Shown here one piece after another: positions 47,863 through 56,579 of a stretch of DNA of 64,000 nucleotides; the stretch's first letter is position 1, and every line of letters starts with the position of its first letter. The position numbers and the translations under genes were made by a program. The notes under the pieces were generated by a model. That model worked only from the letters and a program-made list of their open reading frames with translations, had not been told where the DNA came from and searched no databases. This DNA is from Roseiarcus sp963832305 (GTDB taxonomy: Bacteria > Pseudomonadota > Alphaproteobacteria > Rhizobiales > Beijerinckiaceae): NCBI GenBank assembly GCA_963832305.1, contig CAWHTU010000027.1, positions 1-64,000 of the forward strand, read 5' to 3'.

Positions 47863-48188
47863 CAAGCCAGGCGACATCCGCCCCACCGACATTCGTTGAC
47901 GCAAGAGCGGCTAACATGAGCGAGTGCGATCGAAGCGTCTTGCTCGTGCCGCTGGGGTAGTTGCAGCGGCCTGCTCGCGTGCCCTCTGATAGCTCGTGTA
48001 TCCGACGAATTGATCACCTTCGCCGTAGCGGCGCCTCCGTGACTTGGACCGACCCGGCCGTTTTTCTGCGTCAACCACCCGTCGAAGATGGGACTTGCGC
48101 CGGCCGCATCTTTATGTACACTCTGAACTTGCGGCTCTCGGCCCGCAACGCGACGCGCCGCGGGATCGAAACTAACGGGGAGATTTCC

Positions 48189-48347
48189 ATGCGATATCTG
48201 TTGACTTCAGTTGCCTTCTACCTTTGCGTCAGTCAGGCTCATGCGCTTGTGTCTCGTGGGCCCTCGCCGGAGGCCGATCTGGGGCTGGCGAGCATAGCTA
48301 TGGTCGCAGGGGCCGCGTTTCTCGCGCATCGCCTCCGCCGCCGCTGA
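48189..48347 (+). CDS. minimal exosortase-substrate-like protein B
   Basis: A 52-residue protein: a signal peptide (MRYLLTSVAFYLCVSQAHA), about three residues, the motif RGPSPEADLGLAS, a 13-residue hydrophobic helix and HRLRRR at the C-terminus. The order short Pro/Glu motif, helix, Arg cluster is that of an exosortase sorting signal, although the motif is GPSPE rather than VPEP. GGGGAG precedes the ATG. It ends 26 bases before the exosortase gene. After both cleavages hardly any peptide would remain. Confidence 0.75.
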   Translation: MRYLLTSVAFYLCVSQAHALVSRGPSPEADLGLASIAMVAGAAFLAHRLRRR

Positions 48348-48373
48348 TCAAGCGGGGTCGGCTACTTCATCTA

Positions 48374-49219
48374 ATGACTTTAGATGCGACGGCGGGGGTT
48401 GAGAACGCTCCCGTCCGATTGCGCGATAGGGACGTCCTGCTCGCTTTTGTAGCGGGGCTCGTGGTCGCAATCTGCTGGCAGGGCCCCGCGGACGGCTCCT
48501 TCTCGCTGCTCTCGGCGGATCTCTTCCGGGACCGCTCCGGAATCGGAGCCGCCGAATTGCTCGCCCTCGCGGTTCTCGGAACGCTGGCGTTTCGCTTTCA
48601 CGAGGAAGCGCTCTTGACGCGAGCCGACCTCGTGGTGGTCGCCGTCGCCAGCTTGGCCTTTGCGCTTCCGTTGCGGTCCGCGGCGAGCATTCCCCTGACC
48701 TTGGTTGGTATGAAGCTCCTCTTCGGGTCGGACCTGCGCGTGCGTTCGTTTGGTCAGGTTCTGCTCGCGCTTGCATTCTACGAGTGGCTTGGCCCGCTCG
48801 TTTTCCATTTTCTGTCGCCGTGGGTCTTGAGGGCGGAGACGATCGCCGCCGAGGCCGCTCTGGCGCCGATTGGCGGGTTTGCTCGGGACGGTCTGACGAT
48901 TTCGCCCGGCGGCGATTTCAGGCTCATGATTGAGGAAGGCTGCTCCGCTTTCCACAATGTTTCGCTCGCCTCGCTGATCTGGATTTCACTCGTCAAACTT
49001 GAAACGCTGAAGCTGAGGACAGCGCATCTTTGGATTTGCGCCGCCATGGCGGTTGCGACCGTCGCCATCAACACTGCACGGCTCGCGCTGATGGCCCAGT
49101 CCTATCCGATGTACGAATTCTGGCACAACGGCGCGGGAACTCCGATCGTGACGTTCGCCATGCTCGGTGCAATGCTCGTCATCTGCGTTGGCGGACTTCG
49201 GGTCACGGCGAAGCCTTGA
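48374..49219 (+). CDS. exosortase/archaeosortase family transpeptidase
   Basis: A 281-residue membrane protein with about eight helices. The proposed catalytic triad of the family is present in order: Cys190 (MIEEGCSAFHN), Arg236 (INTARLALM) and His251 (FWHNGAG). Exosortases cut proteins at a C-terminal tag and pass them to another acceptor during export. The genes just upstream encode tag-bearing peptides, and the next gene overlaps it (TTGA), so the three are probably one operon. The start is ATG at 48374, with only a weak GGGG upstream. I cannot assign a named subfamily. Confidence 0.82.
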   Translation: MTLDATAGVENAPVRLRDRDVLLAFVAGLVVAICWQGPADGSFSLLSADLFRDRSGIGAAELLALAVLGTLAFRFHEEALLTRADLVVVAVASLAFALPLRSAASIPLTLVGMKLLFGSDLRVRSFGQVLLALAFYEWLGPLVFHFLSPWVLRAETIAAEAALAPIGGFARDGLTISPGGDFRLMIEEGCSAFHNVSLASLIWISLVKLETLKLRTAHLWICAAMAVATVAINTARLALMAQSYPMYEFWHNGAGTPIVTFAMLGAMLVICVGGLRVTAKP

Positions 49220-49749
49220 CCGCTTCTCCTGCAAAATTCCGCGCCATCGCCTTTGTCTTAGTGGCGATGGCGGTCTTGGCGGGGCTGACATTGCGCATGA
49301 CAACTGGCCGGCCCGACGCGGCGTCGTTCTTCGCCGGCGTGGAGTCCTTGAACCTGTCTCCCGGCCAGCCGTTCGGACGCGCGACATTCGACGGAATTGA
49401 CACGGAAGACATCCCAAGCGTCCGGCTTAGGGCAAACCAATGCGACGAGCCGATCTATGCCGCCCCTCTGCAGCTGAGATCGGTCGCCGAAGTTGAGCTC
49501 GCCGATCGCGCCTACTTGGATCATCCGGGCTACGCCTCGATAAATGTCTATCGCGGCCAAGTGCGTCAAACCTTCTCGCATCTCGCTCGGGTCTTGGCTC
49601 GAAATCCGCTGACGCCTTACAGACTCGACTATTTCGTTCGATTTTACGCTCCATCCGGCTGCGCCATCGACAATCAGGCCTACATCGAATGGGCGGAAAT
49701 GATCCTCACCATGGGAACGGCGTCGCTCGGGTCGGGTCAGGGTAGCTAA
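49216..49749 (+). CDS. exosortase-linked protein, membrane anchored, unknown function
   Basis: The product has 177 residues starting at TTG 49216, inside the exosortase stop (TTGA overlap). One N-terminal helix (FRAIAFVLVAMAVLAGLTL) is followed by a soluble domain that would face the periplasm, with two Cys (NQCDEP and SGCAID) that could pair. Its place matches that of EpsI-type accessory proteins next to exosortases, but I see no clear EpsI motif. No other identity is evident. Confidence 0.6.
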   Translation: MTASPAKFRAIAFVLVAMAVLAGLTLRMTTGRPDAASFFAGVESLNLSPGQPFGRATFDGIDTEDIPSVRLRANQCDEPIYAAPLQLRSVAEVELADRAYLDHPGYASINVYRGQVRQTFSHLARVLARNPLTPYRLDYFVRFYAPSGCAIDNQAYIEWAEMILTMGTASLGSGQGS

Positions 49750-49931
49750 CTCAGTCTTTGGCGGCGACCGCACCCAGATCAAGCGTGGTGATCGACGCGA
49801 TTGACAGTTGTTCCCGTCCCCTCCGGGTTGCCGAGTTGCGTCGAACGTGCATTCTGTGGGTCAATGCAGTGAGGCTCGATCAGACGTGATCGCTTCACGC
49901 GGACCGGAGGATTGCAGCCCGTGGAACCATC

Positions 49932-50607
49932 ATGATCGAAGACCCGCCCCCGCTCGTCTTTGGCGCGCCGGCCGAACGCCCGCCCGCGGAGATCCTTGAG
50001 CGCTTTCGCGGCGTCCCCACGAGCTTCATAGTCGACGCCATGGGTGGGGCGGGCGCTCTCGACTGGCGCATCAGGCCGATCGTCGGCCGGTCGTTGGCCG
50101 GCGTCGCGCTCACCTGCGACTGCGGCCCGCTCGACAATCTGGCGTTCATGGCGGCGCTCGCTGAATGCAGGCCGGGCGATGTGCTCCTGGTCGCGACCGG
50201 AGGCCATGTTGGCGCGGCCGTGACCGGAGACCTACTGATCGGGGTCGCGCGTAACCGCGGAGCCGCCGGCTTCGTCACGGACGGTCTCGTGCGCGACCTC
50301 GACGACCTCGAAGCGATCGGCTTGCCCGTGTATGCGATGGGCGTCACTCCAAATTCGCCGCAAAGACGCGGTCCCGGTTCCGTCGGACTGCCGATTGTCT
50401 GCGGGGGCGTTTCGATCGCCTCCGGTGACATGGTCGTTGGCGATCGCGACGGCGTTGTGGTCGTGCCGCGCGCCCGCATTTCCGCGACACTCGAGAAGTC
50501 TCGATCAGGTCAAAGCCGCTGAAGCTGCGACGCTTGAGCGGGTGCGCGGGGGCTTGAAAGACCTGCCTGTCGACGTTCCAGCGTTGCGGCGGATCGGCAG
50601 GACTTAA
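49932..50607 (+). CDS. RraA-family aldolase-like protein, frameshifted near the C-terminus
   Basis: The RraA/HMG-aldolase fold (4-hydroxy-4-methyl-2-oxoglutarate aldolase and relatives): FIVDAMGG, GDVLLVATGGHVGAAVTGDLL with the metal and pyruvate region GFVTDGLVRDLDDL, and the late GGVSIASGDMVVGDRDGVVVVP. The first frame ends at 50522 after SRSGQSR. Removing one T near 50499 would give LDQVKAAEAATLERVRGGLK and run to a stop at 50607. The core domain is intact in either case. It lies 48 bases before an amidohydrolase, a common pairing in aromatic or sugar acid breakdown. Confidence 0.8.
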
Positions 50608-50654
50608 TGCGAGCGAGCCCGAGGGCATTCGCCCGCGGTCGAGGCAAACCCTCC

Positions 50655-51512
50655 ATGATCGATTTTCCCATCATCGATTCCCACATCCATCTCCTCGATC
50701 AGAAGCGGTTCGGCTACGCCTGGGCTGACGGCGCGCCCAAGCTCAAGCACGACTGGACGCCAAACGATCTCGCCAATGCAGCCAAGCCCTACGAGATCGA
50801 AGGCCTGGTGTTCGTTGAAGTCGATGTCGATATGCCGCAATATCTCGATGAGGCCGATTGGGTGGACGGCCTAGCCAAGCTCGATCGTCGCGTGATGGGC
50901 TCCGTCGTCTGCCTCCCGCTCGAACGGGGCGCGGCGATCGAGCCGGAGATCGCGAGAATAGCCAAACTCAAAAGCGTTCGCGCCGTCCGGCGCCTGATCC
51001 AGAACCAGCCCGATCCGGACTTCGTGCTTCGGCCGGGCTTTCTCGAGGCGCTCCGGCTCCTGCCGAGGTACAACCTCTCGTTCGACGTCTGCATCTTCCA
51101 TTCGCAGATGGCGAACACGCTTGCGATGATGCGTCACGCGCCAGAAGTCTCTTTCGTCCTCGACCACATCGGCAAGCCCGGCATAAAGGCCGGCGTCCTG
51201 GACCCTTGGCGGGCGCAGCTCAAGGAGATGGCGGCTCTTCCGAATGTGGTCTGCAAGCTCTCCGGCGTCACCACCGAGGCCGACCACTCGGCCTGGACGC
51301 CCGATCAGCTGAGGCCCTACGTCGATCACGTGATCCAATGCTTCGGCCCGGATCGCATTCTCTACGGGGGCGACTGGCCGGTGTCCGAGCTCGCCGGGAG
51401 CTACCTGCAATGGCTGGCGACCCTCGACTTTGCGACCGCCGGCTTCTCGCCGGCCGAGAGGCGCAAGCTCTTCCGCGACAACGCGGTCAAGGCCTACCGG
51501 CTCGACGTCTGA
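50655..51512 (+). CDS. amidohydrolase 2 family hydrolase (lactonase-like)
   Basis: A 285-residue TIM-barrel enzyme with IIDSHIHLLDQKRFGYAW at the start, FVLDHIGKPGIK in the middle, CKLSGVTTEADHSAW and YGGDWPVSELAGSY near the end. The pattern fits L-fucono- or L-rhamnono-lactonases and 2-pyrone-4,6-dicarboxylate lactonase relatives. GAGG precedes the ATG. With the RraA-like gene upstream and the lactate-dehydrogenase-type gene downstream it may form a small organic-acid pathway (inference). Confidence 0.85.
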   Translation: MIDFPIIDSHIHLLDQKRFGYAWADGAPKLKHDWTPNDLANAAKPYEIEGLVFVEVDVDMPQYLDEADWVDGLAKLDRRVMGSVVCLPLERGAAIEPEIARIAKLKSVRAVRRLIQNQPDPDFVLRPGFLEALRLLPRYNLSFDVCIFHSQMANTLAMMRHAPEVSFVLDHIGKPGIKAGVLDPWRAQLKEMAALPNVVCKLSGVTTEADHSAWTPDQLRPYVDHVIQCFGPDRILYGGDWPVSELAGSYLQWLATLDFATAGFSPAERRKLFRDNAVKAYRLDV

Positions 51513-51539
51513 CGGGCAGCGTAATTTCGAGGAGGGATC

Positions 51540-52106
51540 ATGAGCCCGCGCTTCTTCGGCAAGTATCGCGGCGTGGTGATCGACAATATCGACCCGGAGC
51601 AGGTCGGGCGCATCCAGGCCCAGGTTCCGGACGTCCTGGGGGAGCTACCGTCGACCTGGGCGCTACCTTGCGCGCCCGCGGCCGGCATCCAGGCCGGCTG
51701 CTTCATCGTCCCGCCGGTTGGCTCGCAAGTGTGGATCGAGTTCGAGAGGGGCGACCCTGACTACCCGATCTGGGCCGGCGGCTTCTGGGGACTGGCCGCT
51801 AACGTGCCGGCGCTGGCGACCAGCCCGCCCCCAATCCCTCCAGGCCAGAATATTGTGCTGCAGACCACTGGCCAGAATGTGGTCGCGCTGAGCGATGCGC
51901 CGGTGTCCCTGGCCAGCGGGGGCATCGTCCTCCAAGCGGCCGGCGGCGCAATGATCGTCGTCAACGGTGCGGGCATCACCATCAGCAACGGAAAGGGCGC
52001 GAGCATCACCCTCGTCGGGCCTGCAGTTTCGGTAAATTCGGGAGCGCTCACGGTCATCGGCGCGACTGTGACGATCGATGGCGCGCTTCTGACGGCCGGC
52101 CCTTAG
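51540..52106 (+). CDS. orphan phage-type spike/baseplate protein (gpV/VgrG OB fold)
   Basis: A 188-residue protein with an N-terminal OB-fold of the phage baseplate V / gp5 / VgrG type (RFFGKYRGVVIDNIDPEQVGR, QVPDVLG, IVPPVGSQVWIEFERGDPDY, GGFWG), followed by a Val/Gly/Thr-rich stretch of short beta repeats (about 100-188, including ITISNGKGASITLVGP) like a beta-helix needle. The GAGGAGGG site just before the ATG is strong. No tail, sheath or PAAR gene is near. It sits 27 bases after a metabolic gene, so it may be transcribed with it. Confidence 0.78.
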   Translation: MSPRFFGKYRGVVIDNIDPEQVGRIQAQVPDVLGELPSTWALPCAPAAGIQAGCFIVPPVGSQVWIEFERGDPDYPIWAGGFWGLAANVPALATSPPPIPPGQNIVLQTTGQNVVALSDAPVSLASGGIVLQAAGGAMIVVNGAGITISNGKGASITLVGPAVSVNSGALTVIGATVTIDGALLTAGP

Positions 52107-52145
52107 GACCGGGAAGCGCGTCATGGCCGACCGGCACAAGTTCCG

Positions 52146-53331
52146 ATGAACGCGGCCGCCTTGCAGCGCCAGGGCTACAGCGTCGCAGCGCTGCGTGCGC
52201 TGGCCGAGAAGCGGCTGCCTCGCGTGCTGTTCGACATGGTCGACGGTGGCGCAGGCGATGAGATCACCATGCGCCGCAACGAGGCAGCGCTTGCCGCGAT
52301 CGAGCTTTCGCCGAAGCTGCTTGAGGGCGCGGCCACCCGCGACCAGTCGGTCGAGCTCTTCGGCGCGAAGCTGCGTTCGCCGGTCATGATCGGTCCGACC
52401 GGCCTTGCCGGCCTTCTCTGGCCGCACGCCGAACTTGCCGCGGTCCGCGCGGCGGCGCGGTTCGGGACCGTCTACTGCACCAGCCACGCCTCAACCGCGA
52501 CCCTCGAGGAGATCGGCGCAGCCACGCCGGGACCGAAATGGATGCAGGTGTTTCTTTATAAGGATCGTGGCCTCACCGCGGAATTCGCGGCGCGCGCGGC
52601 GGCGGCCGGCTACAAGGCGCTGATCCTCACCGTAGACAACCAGGTGGTGGCGGGCCGCGACCGCGACGCCCGCAACGGCATGACGTTTCCGCTGCGTTGG
52701 GGTCCGCGCAGCGTGCTCGACTTCCTGAGCCGACCGGGCTGGCTTATGCGCATGGCGCAAACGCCGCAGCCGACATTCGTCAATTACGGCAAGCGTACGT
52801 CGATCATGGCCTTCGGCGCGCTGATGAATGAGCAACTCGATCCCGACGTTGGCTGGAGCGACATCGACCATTTGCGCCGGCAATGGCGCGGGCCGCTCCT
52901 TATCAAGGGCCTCCTGCATCCGGACGACGCACGCGAGGCGATCGGTCGCGGGCGCCGACGGAATCATCGTCTCCAACCACGGCGGACGCCAGCTCGACTG
53001 CGTGGTCGCAACGAGCCGGGCGCTACCGGGCGTGGTCGAAGCGGCCAGCGGGCGAGCGCCGGTCCTGATCGACGGCGGCTTTCGCCGCGGCGTCGACATC
53101 GTCAAGGCGCTGGCGCTCGGAGCGCGCGCGGTTTTGATCGGCCGCCCGCACCTTTGGGGCGTCGCCTGCGCCGGCGAGGACGGGGTGTTCTGGGTGCTTG
53201 AGCTCTTCCGGCGTGAGATCGACCGCGCGCTCGCGCTCGGCGGCTGGGACGGAATCGACAAGCTCGACCGGAGCATCTTCTTCACCGGCGATGCGGCAAC
53301 GCGGGGCAGGCCCGGCGCGGGGAGCCTTTGA
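52146..53331 (+). pseudogene. lldD: FMN-dependent alpha-hydroxy-acid (L-lactate) dehydrogenase, frameshifted
   Basis: An alpha-hydroxy-acid oxidase of the LldD/glycolate oxidase family. Frame 1 covers the N-terminal barrel (LFDMVDGGAGDEITMRRN, GPTGLAGLLWP, LILTVDNQVVAGRDRD, LLIKGLLHPDDA). One extra base near 52944 shifts the rest (VAGADGIIVSNHGGRQLD with catalytic His and Arg, then LIDGGFRRGVDIVKALALGA and IGRPHLWGVA) into another frame. Joined, it would have about 394 residues. As written, the active site is lost. Confidence 0.85.
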
Positions 53332-53815
53332 ACCGTCCAAACGGATACGCGCCTCGGCTCGCGATCGCGAGCCCCGCCTGCGGGACCGGCGGCTCCGTCG
53401 GAGGCGGCTCGTCCCTGCACGCCGAAGCATAGGCTGGCTCGGCCGCTCCATGCAATCGCACAACAATTCCGCCAAGCAAAAGCAGGAGACCCAGGGCGAC
53501 CCCCCATTTCTCAATTGGCTCGAAAACGTCCTCAGCTTGTTCCCAAGTCAGTCCCCAGCGCATTGATGGCGGCGGCTTGAAGGGAACACTCGTGCATATG
53601 GGCCTCATGTCGTTAGGAAACTGCGAATTGTAAGCGCCCGGACTTGAGTATGCCGGGCTCTCCGGCATCAGCGTTTTCAATATCGCCCTTGTTGTCTGAG
53701 CCTCGCTGCATAGCTCCAACATGGCCTTCTCCAGGTCCAAAGAATGCCAAAGTTGAACCTGAAGGTGGGATGGCGTCACGAATATGATCTGAAATATTGC
53801 GAATAAGGCCAACAA
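53282..53815 (-). CDS. hypothetical membrane protein
   Basis: A 177-codon frame with an N-terminal hydrophobic segment (LALFAIFQIIFV) and a second near 106-120 (VALGLLLLLGGIVV), a helical soluble part between (HSLDLEKAMLELCSEAQTTR), and a Pro-rich tail. Its 3' end overlaps the lactate dehydrogenase gene by 50 bases on the opposite strand. The start is unclear: the annotated codon is TTG and no ATG fits. No family recognised. Confidence 0.45.
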   Translation of the reverse strand: MLALFAIFQIIFVTPSHLQVQLWHSLDLEKAMLELCSEAQTTRAILKTLMPESPAYSSPGAYNSQFPNDMRPICTSVPFKPPPSMRWGLTWEQAEDVFEPIEKWGVALGLLLLLGGIVVRLHGAAEPAYASACRDEPPPTEPPVPQAGLAIASRGAYPFGRFKGSPRRACPALPHRR

Positions 53816-53958
53816 CGCAGCGCCGGGAACGTCTGCAATTCGATCAGTGTTTTCATATGCTGCCTCCGCGGCGGAGCGGGTCTAGAGCAATGGGCGGTCG
53901 GCCGGCGTAGCCTGTCATGCCCCGAACGTGGGCACACGGACGCGCCTCGACGATACTC

Positions 53959-54958
53959 TAGAGCGGTCTGATTTTGGCTTGAATCGGGTGGGGGATTCCC
54001 GAATCGCCTTGGTTGTGATTCAAACTCCTTGCTGGGTGGAGGTCAGCAGGAGATGCCGAAGCCTTTTTCTCAAGATTTGCGCAACCGCGTGATCGATGCG
54101 GTTAGGAAGGGCGGGATGAGCTGCCGGGCCGCGGCGCGCCGTTACGAGGTGAGCGAGTCGACGGCGATCAAGTGGCTTGAGCGCTACCGACGCGACGGCT
54201 TGCGCGGACCGGTGGGACACGGCGGCCATCGTCCTTCGGCCTTGATGCCGCACCGGGAGTTCCTCGAGGCCGCGCGCGCCGAGAAGTCGGACCTCACGCT
54301 TCAAAAGCTGTGCGACCGGCTTCGCTCCGAGAAGGGCGTCAAGGCCGACACCTCGATGATGAGCCGGTTCTTCCGCCGGATCGGCGTCACGCTCAAAAAA
54401 AGACGCTCGTCGCGCGCGAACAAGACCGGGCGGACATCCGCCGGCATCGGACGCGCTGGCGAACCTATCAGAGCCGCATCGATCCCGCCCGCCTCGTCTT
54501 TATCGACGAGACCTGGGCCAAAACCAACATGACCCGCCTCTACGGCTGGGCGCCGAAGGGAGAGCGCCTCATCGACAAGGTCCCGCACAGCCACTGGGAG
54601 ACCGCGACCTTCCTCGCCGCTTTGCGCTCAGACCGCATCGACGCGCCCTGCCTGTTCGACGGCCCCATCAACGGCGAGCGCTTTCGCGCCTATGTCGAAC
54701 AGTTCCTCGTCCCGACGCTCAAGGCCGGCGATGTCGTGATCCTCGACAATCTCGGCTCGCACAAAGGCAAGGCCGTGCGGAAGGCGATCCGCGACGTCGG
54801 AGCTCGCCTCGTCTTCCTGCCGAAATACTCCCCTGACCTCAACCCGATCGAACAGCTCTTCGCCAAGTTCAAAACCCTGCTGCGAAAAGTCGGAGCGCGA
54901 ACCTACGAGGCCATCTCCGCCGCCTGCGGCGAAATCCTCAAACGCTTTCCCTCTGATG
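53959..54958 (+). mobile_element. IS630-family insertion sequence, right end missing
   Basis: The left end (gagcggtctgattttggctt, after a CTA) and a two-frame transposase are present. The right inverted repeat is not found: transposase homology stops near 54958 and host DUF4260 sequence starts at once. About 1,000 bases remain. The element must have lost its right end by deletion or recombination after insertion, and is probably immobile. Confidence 0.8.
54053..54958 (+). pseudogene. IS630-family transposase, -1 frameshift type, C-terminally truncated
   Basis: OrfA begins at 54053 (MPKPFSQDLRNRVIDAVRKG), with an HTH (SCRAAARRYEVSESTAIKWL). The DDE catalytic part lies in the -1 frame: VFIDETWAKTNMTR, VVILDNLGSHKG and NPIEQLFAKFK. 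The change of frame coincides with a run of seven A at 54395-54401, a typical slippery site for programmed -1 frameshifting in this family. The final residues after LKRFPSD are replaced by host sequence. Confidence 0.85.
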
Positions 54959-55377
54959 CTGCCGAGATGGGTGTCATGGAATCCGCTCGCGTATTTGAGG
55001 CCGTAGCCAAGCATCCGGTCCGTTCCGATGTGGGCGATCCAGATCAGGCCAAGTGCGAGTGCGAGCGGCGAGGCGAGAAAATAGCCGGCGAGTGCAAGCG
55101 GCAGCGCCAGCGAATAGGTGTGGACGAGATTATAGGCCGCCGCGCCCGCCCTCGGACCGATGAGATAGGGAAGCATCGCGAGGTCGGGGGCAAGAATCAG
55201 CGCGGCGAACAGCGGCCAGGAAAAGCCGGCGTGGGCGTAGAGCGCAATGGCGGCAGCGAGAGCCGCCGCGCCTTCGAGGCGCAGGATCGCCTTGACGCCG
55301 GCCGGCGAAGAGGATGCGGAGCCGTGCATCGCGGGCGCTGGCGGACTCAGATCGGCGAAGCTTAGGGTCGCGGTCAT
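54628..55377 (-). pseudogene. DUF4260 family membrane protein, 3' end replaced by IS sequence
   Basis: The ATG at 55377 has a GAGGAGG site. The first 140 or so residues are a DUF4260-like membrane protein (LRLEGAAALAAAIALYAHAG, LAPDLAMLPYLIGP, then WIAHIGTDRMLGYGLKY and GFHDTHLG), nearly the whole family length. From about 54958 the frame runs antisense through the IS630 transposase and stops at 54628, adding about 110 foreign residues. The native stop is lost. It is divergent from a LysR-type gene. Confidence 0.8.
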
Positions 55378-55419
55378 TTGCACCTCCTCGTAACGCGGCC
55401 CCGGCCGCCAGATGGTGGG

Positions 55420-55463
55420 GGGGGTCGGCGACCCCGCCGGCCGGGTCAGCGACCCGGCGCTAC
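55420..55463. repeat. double-hairpin REP element
   Basis: Two adjacent hairpins (gggtcggcgaccc and gccgggtcagcgacccggc) followed by ctacac, the same design as 46539-46581. It lies in the divergent DUF4260-LysR promoter region. Confidence 0.65.
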
Positions 55464-55488
55464 ACTCCCAATACGCCCTCCTCATCTC

Positions 55489-55515
55489 ATGCGGAATTGC
55501 ATATTCATCTTGAAT
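55489..55515. promoter_or_regulatory. candidate LysR operator
   Basis: Two short palindromes, ATGC-n6-GCAT (55489-55502) and ATTCA-TCT-TGAAT (55503-55515), are back to back just before the LysR-type gene in a divergent intergenic region. This is the usual position for autoregulation by this family. Confidence 0.4.
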
Positions 55516-55531
55516 CGCTATACATTTTCGT

Positions 55532-56485
55532 ATGAGCCGCCGAGAGCCAGCCTGGGACGGCCTGCACACCTTCCTCGAAGTCGCGCGCGACCTAAGCCTC
55601 AGCGGCGCCGCGCGCAGGCTCGGCCTCAGCCAGCCCACGGTCGGGCGCCATATCGACGCGCTCGAGGAGGCGCTCGGAGCGACGCTGTTCACGCGCTCGC
55701 CGCGGGGGCTCAGCCCCACCGCGGCCGCGAACGCGCTTGTCCCCCATGCCGAAGCGATGGCCGCCGCGGCGGCCGCGCTCGCGCGAACGGCCTCGTCGGC
55801 GGCGGCGGTCGATCGCGGCGTCGTCAGGGTCACCGCGAGCGAAATTGTGGGCGCCGAGGTTCTGCCGCCGATCTTCGCCGGCTTCCGCGCCAGCAATCCC
55901 GGCGTCGCCATCGAGCTTGCGCTGACCAACCGCAACCAGGATCTCTCGCGCGGCGACGCCGACATCGCGGTCAGGATGATCCGGCCGACCCAGAGCGGGC
56001 TCGTCGCTCGCCGGATCGGCGCAACGCGCATCCGCCTCTACGCCCGGCGTGACTATCTCGCCCGCTTCGGCGAGCCGCGTTCGCTCGCCGACCTCGCGAA
56101 CTATCGCATGATCGGCTTCGACCGCGACGACGCGACGTTCCGCGCGGCGGGCCCGCTCGCGAAGGCGCTCACGCGCGAGGATTTTGGCTTCCGCTGCGAT
56201 AATGACCTCGCCCAGCTCGCGGCGCTGCGCGCCGGCGTCGGCGTCGGGGGATGCCAGGACGCCATCGCGCGGCGCACGCCGGACCTCGTTCCTGTTCTGC
56301 CGGACGCCTTCCAGATGGCGTTGGAAGTGTGGCTCGTCATGCACCGCGACCTCAAAACTGAGCCGCGGGTGAGACTGATGTTCGACTGGCTGGCGGCGGG
56401 GCTGACGGATTATGTCAAGGGGCGGTCGGCGGCGAGCGCGTTCGGCGACGCCTCACGTGTCTCTCCCGGCACGCAACAGGACTGA
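55532..56485 (+). CDS. LysR-family transcriptional regulator
   Basis: A 317-residue regulator with an N-terminal winged helix (LHTFLEVARDLSLSGAARRL, then LSQPTVGRHIDALEEALG and LFTRSPRGLSPT) and a C-terminal two-lobe effector domain (VRVTASEIVGAEVLPPIF, RGDADIAVRM). It probably controls itself and the divergent DUF4260 gene from the palindromes between them. The inducer is unknown. Confidence 0.9.
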   Translation: MSRREPAWDGLHTFLEVARDLSLSGAARRLGLSQPTVGRHIDALEEALGATLFTRSPRGLSPTAAANALVPHAEAMAAAAAALARTASSAAAVDRGVVRVTASEIVGAEVLPPIFAGFRASNPGVAIELALTNRNQDLSRGDADIAVRMIRPTQSGLVARRIGATRIRLYARRDYLARFGEPRSLADLANYRMIGFDRDDATFRAAGPLAKALTREDFGFRCDNDLAQLAALRAGVGVGGCQDAIARRTPDLVPVLPDAFQMALEVWLVMHRDLKTEPRVRLMFDWLAAGLTDYVKGRSAASAFGDASRVSPGTQQD

Positions 56486-56570
56486 CCGGGAATCCAGGGG
56501 CGCCGAGGACACGACGAAAGTCGCGAACTGGATTCCCGATCGGCCGCGTCGCGACCGCCGGGAATGACAT
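56485..56570. repeat. REP-like interspersed repeat
   Basis: Contains gggaatccagg, ctggattcccg and ccgggaatgaca, related to the repeat at 18717-18787. It fills the gap between the convergent LysR and murG genes. Confidence 0.5.
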
Positions 56571-56579
56571 TCAGCATCG

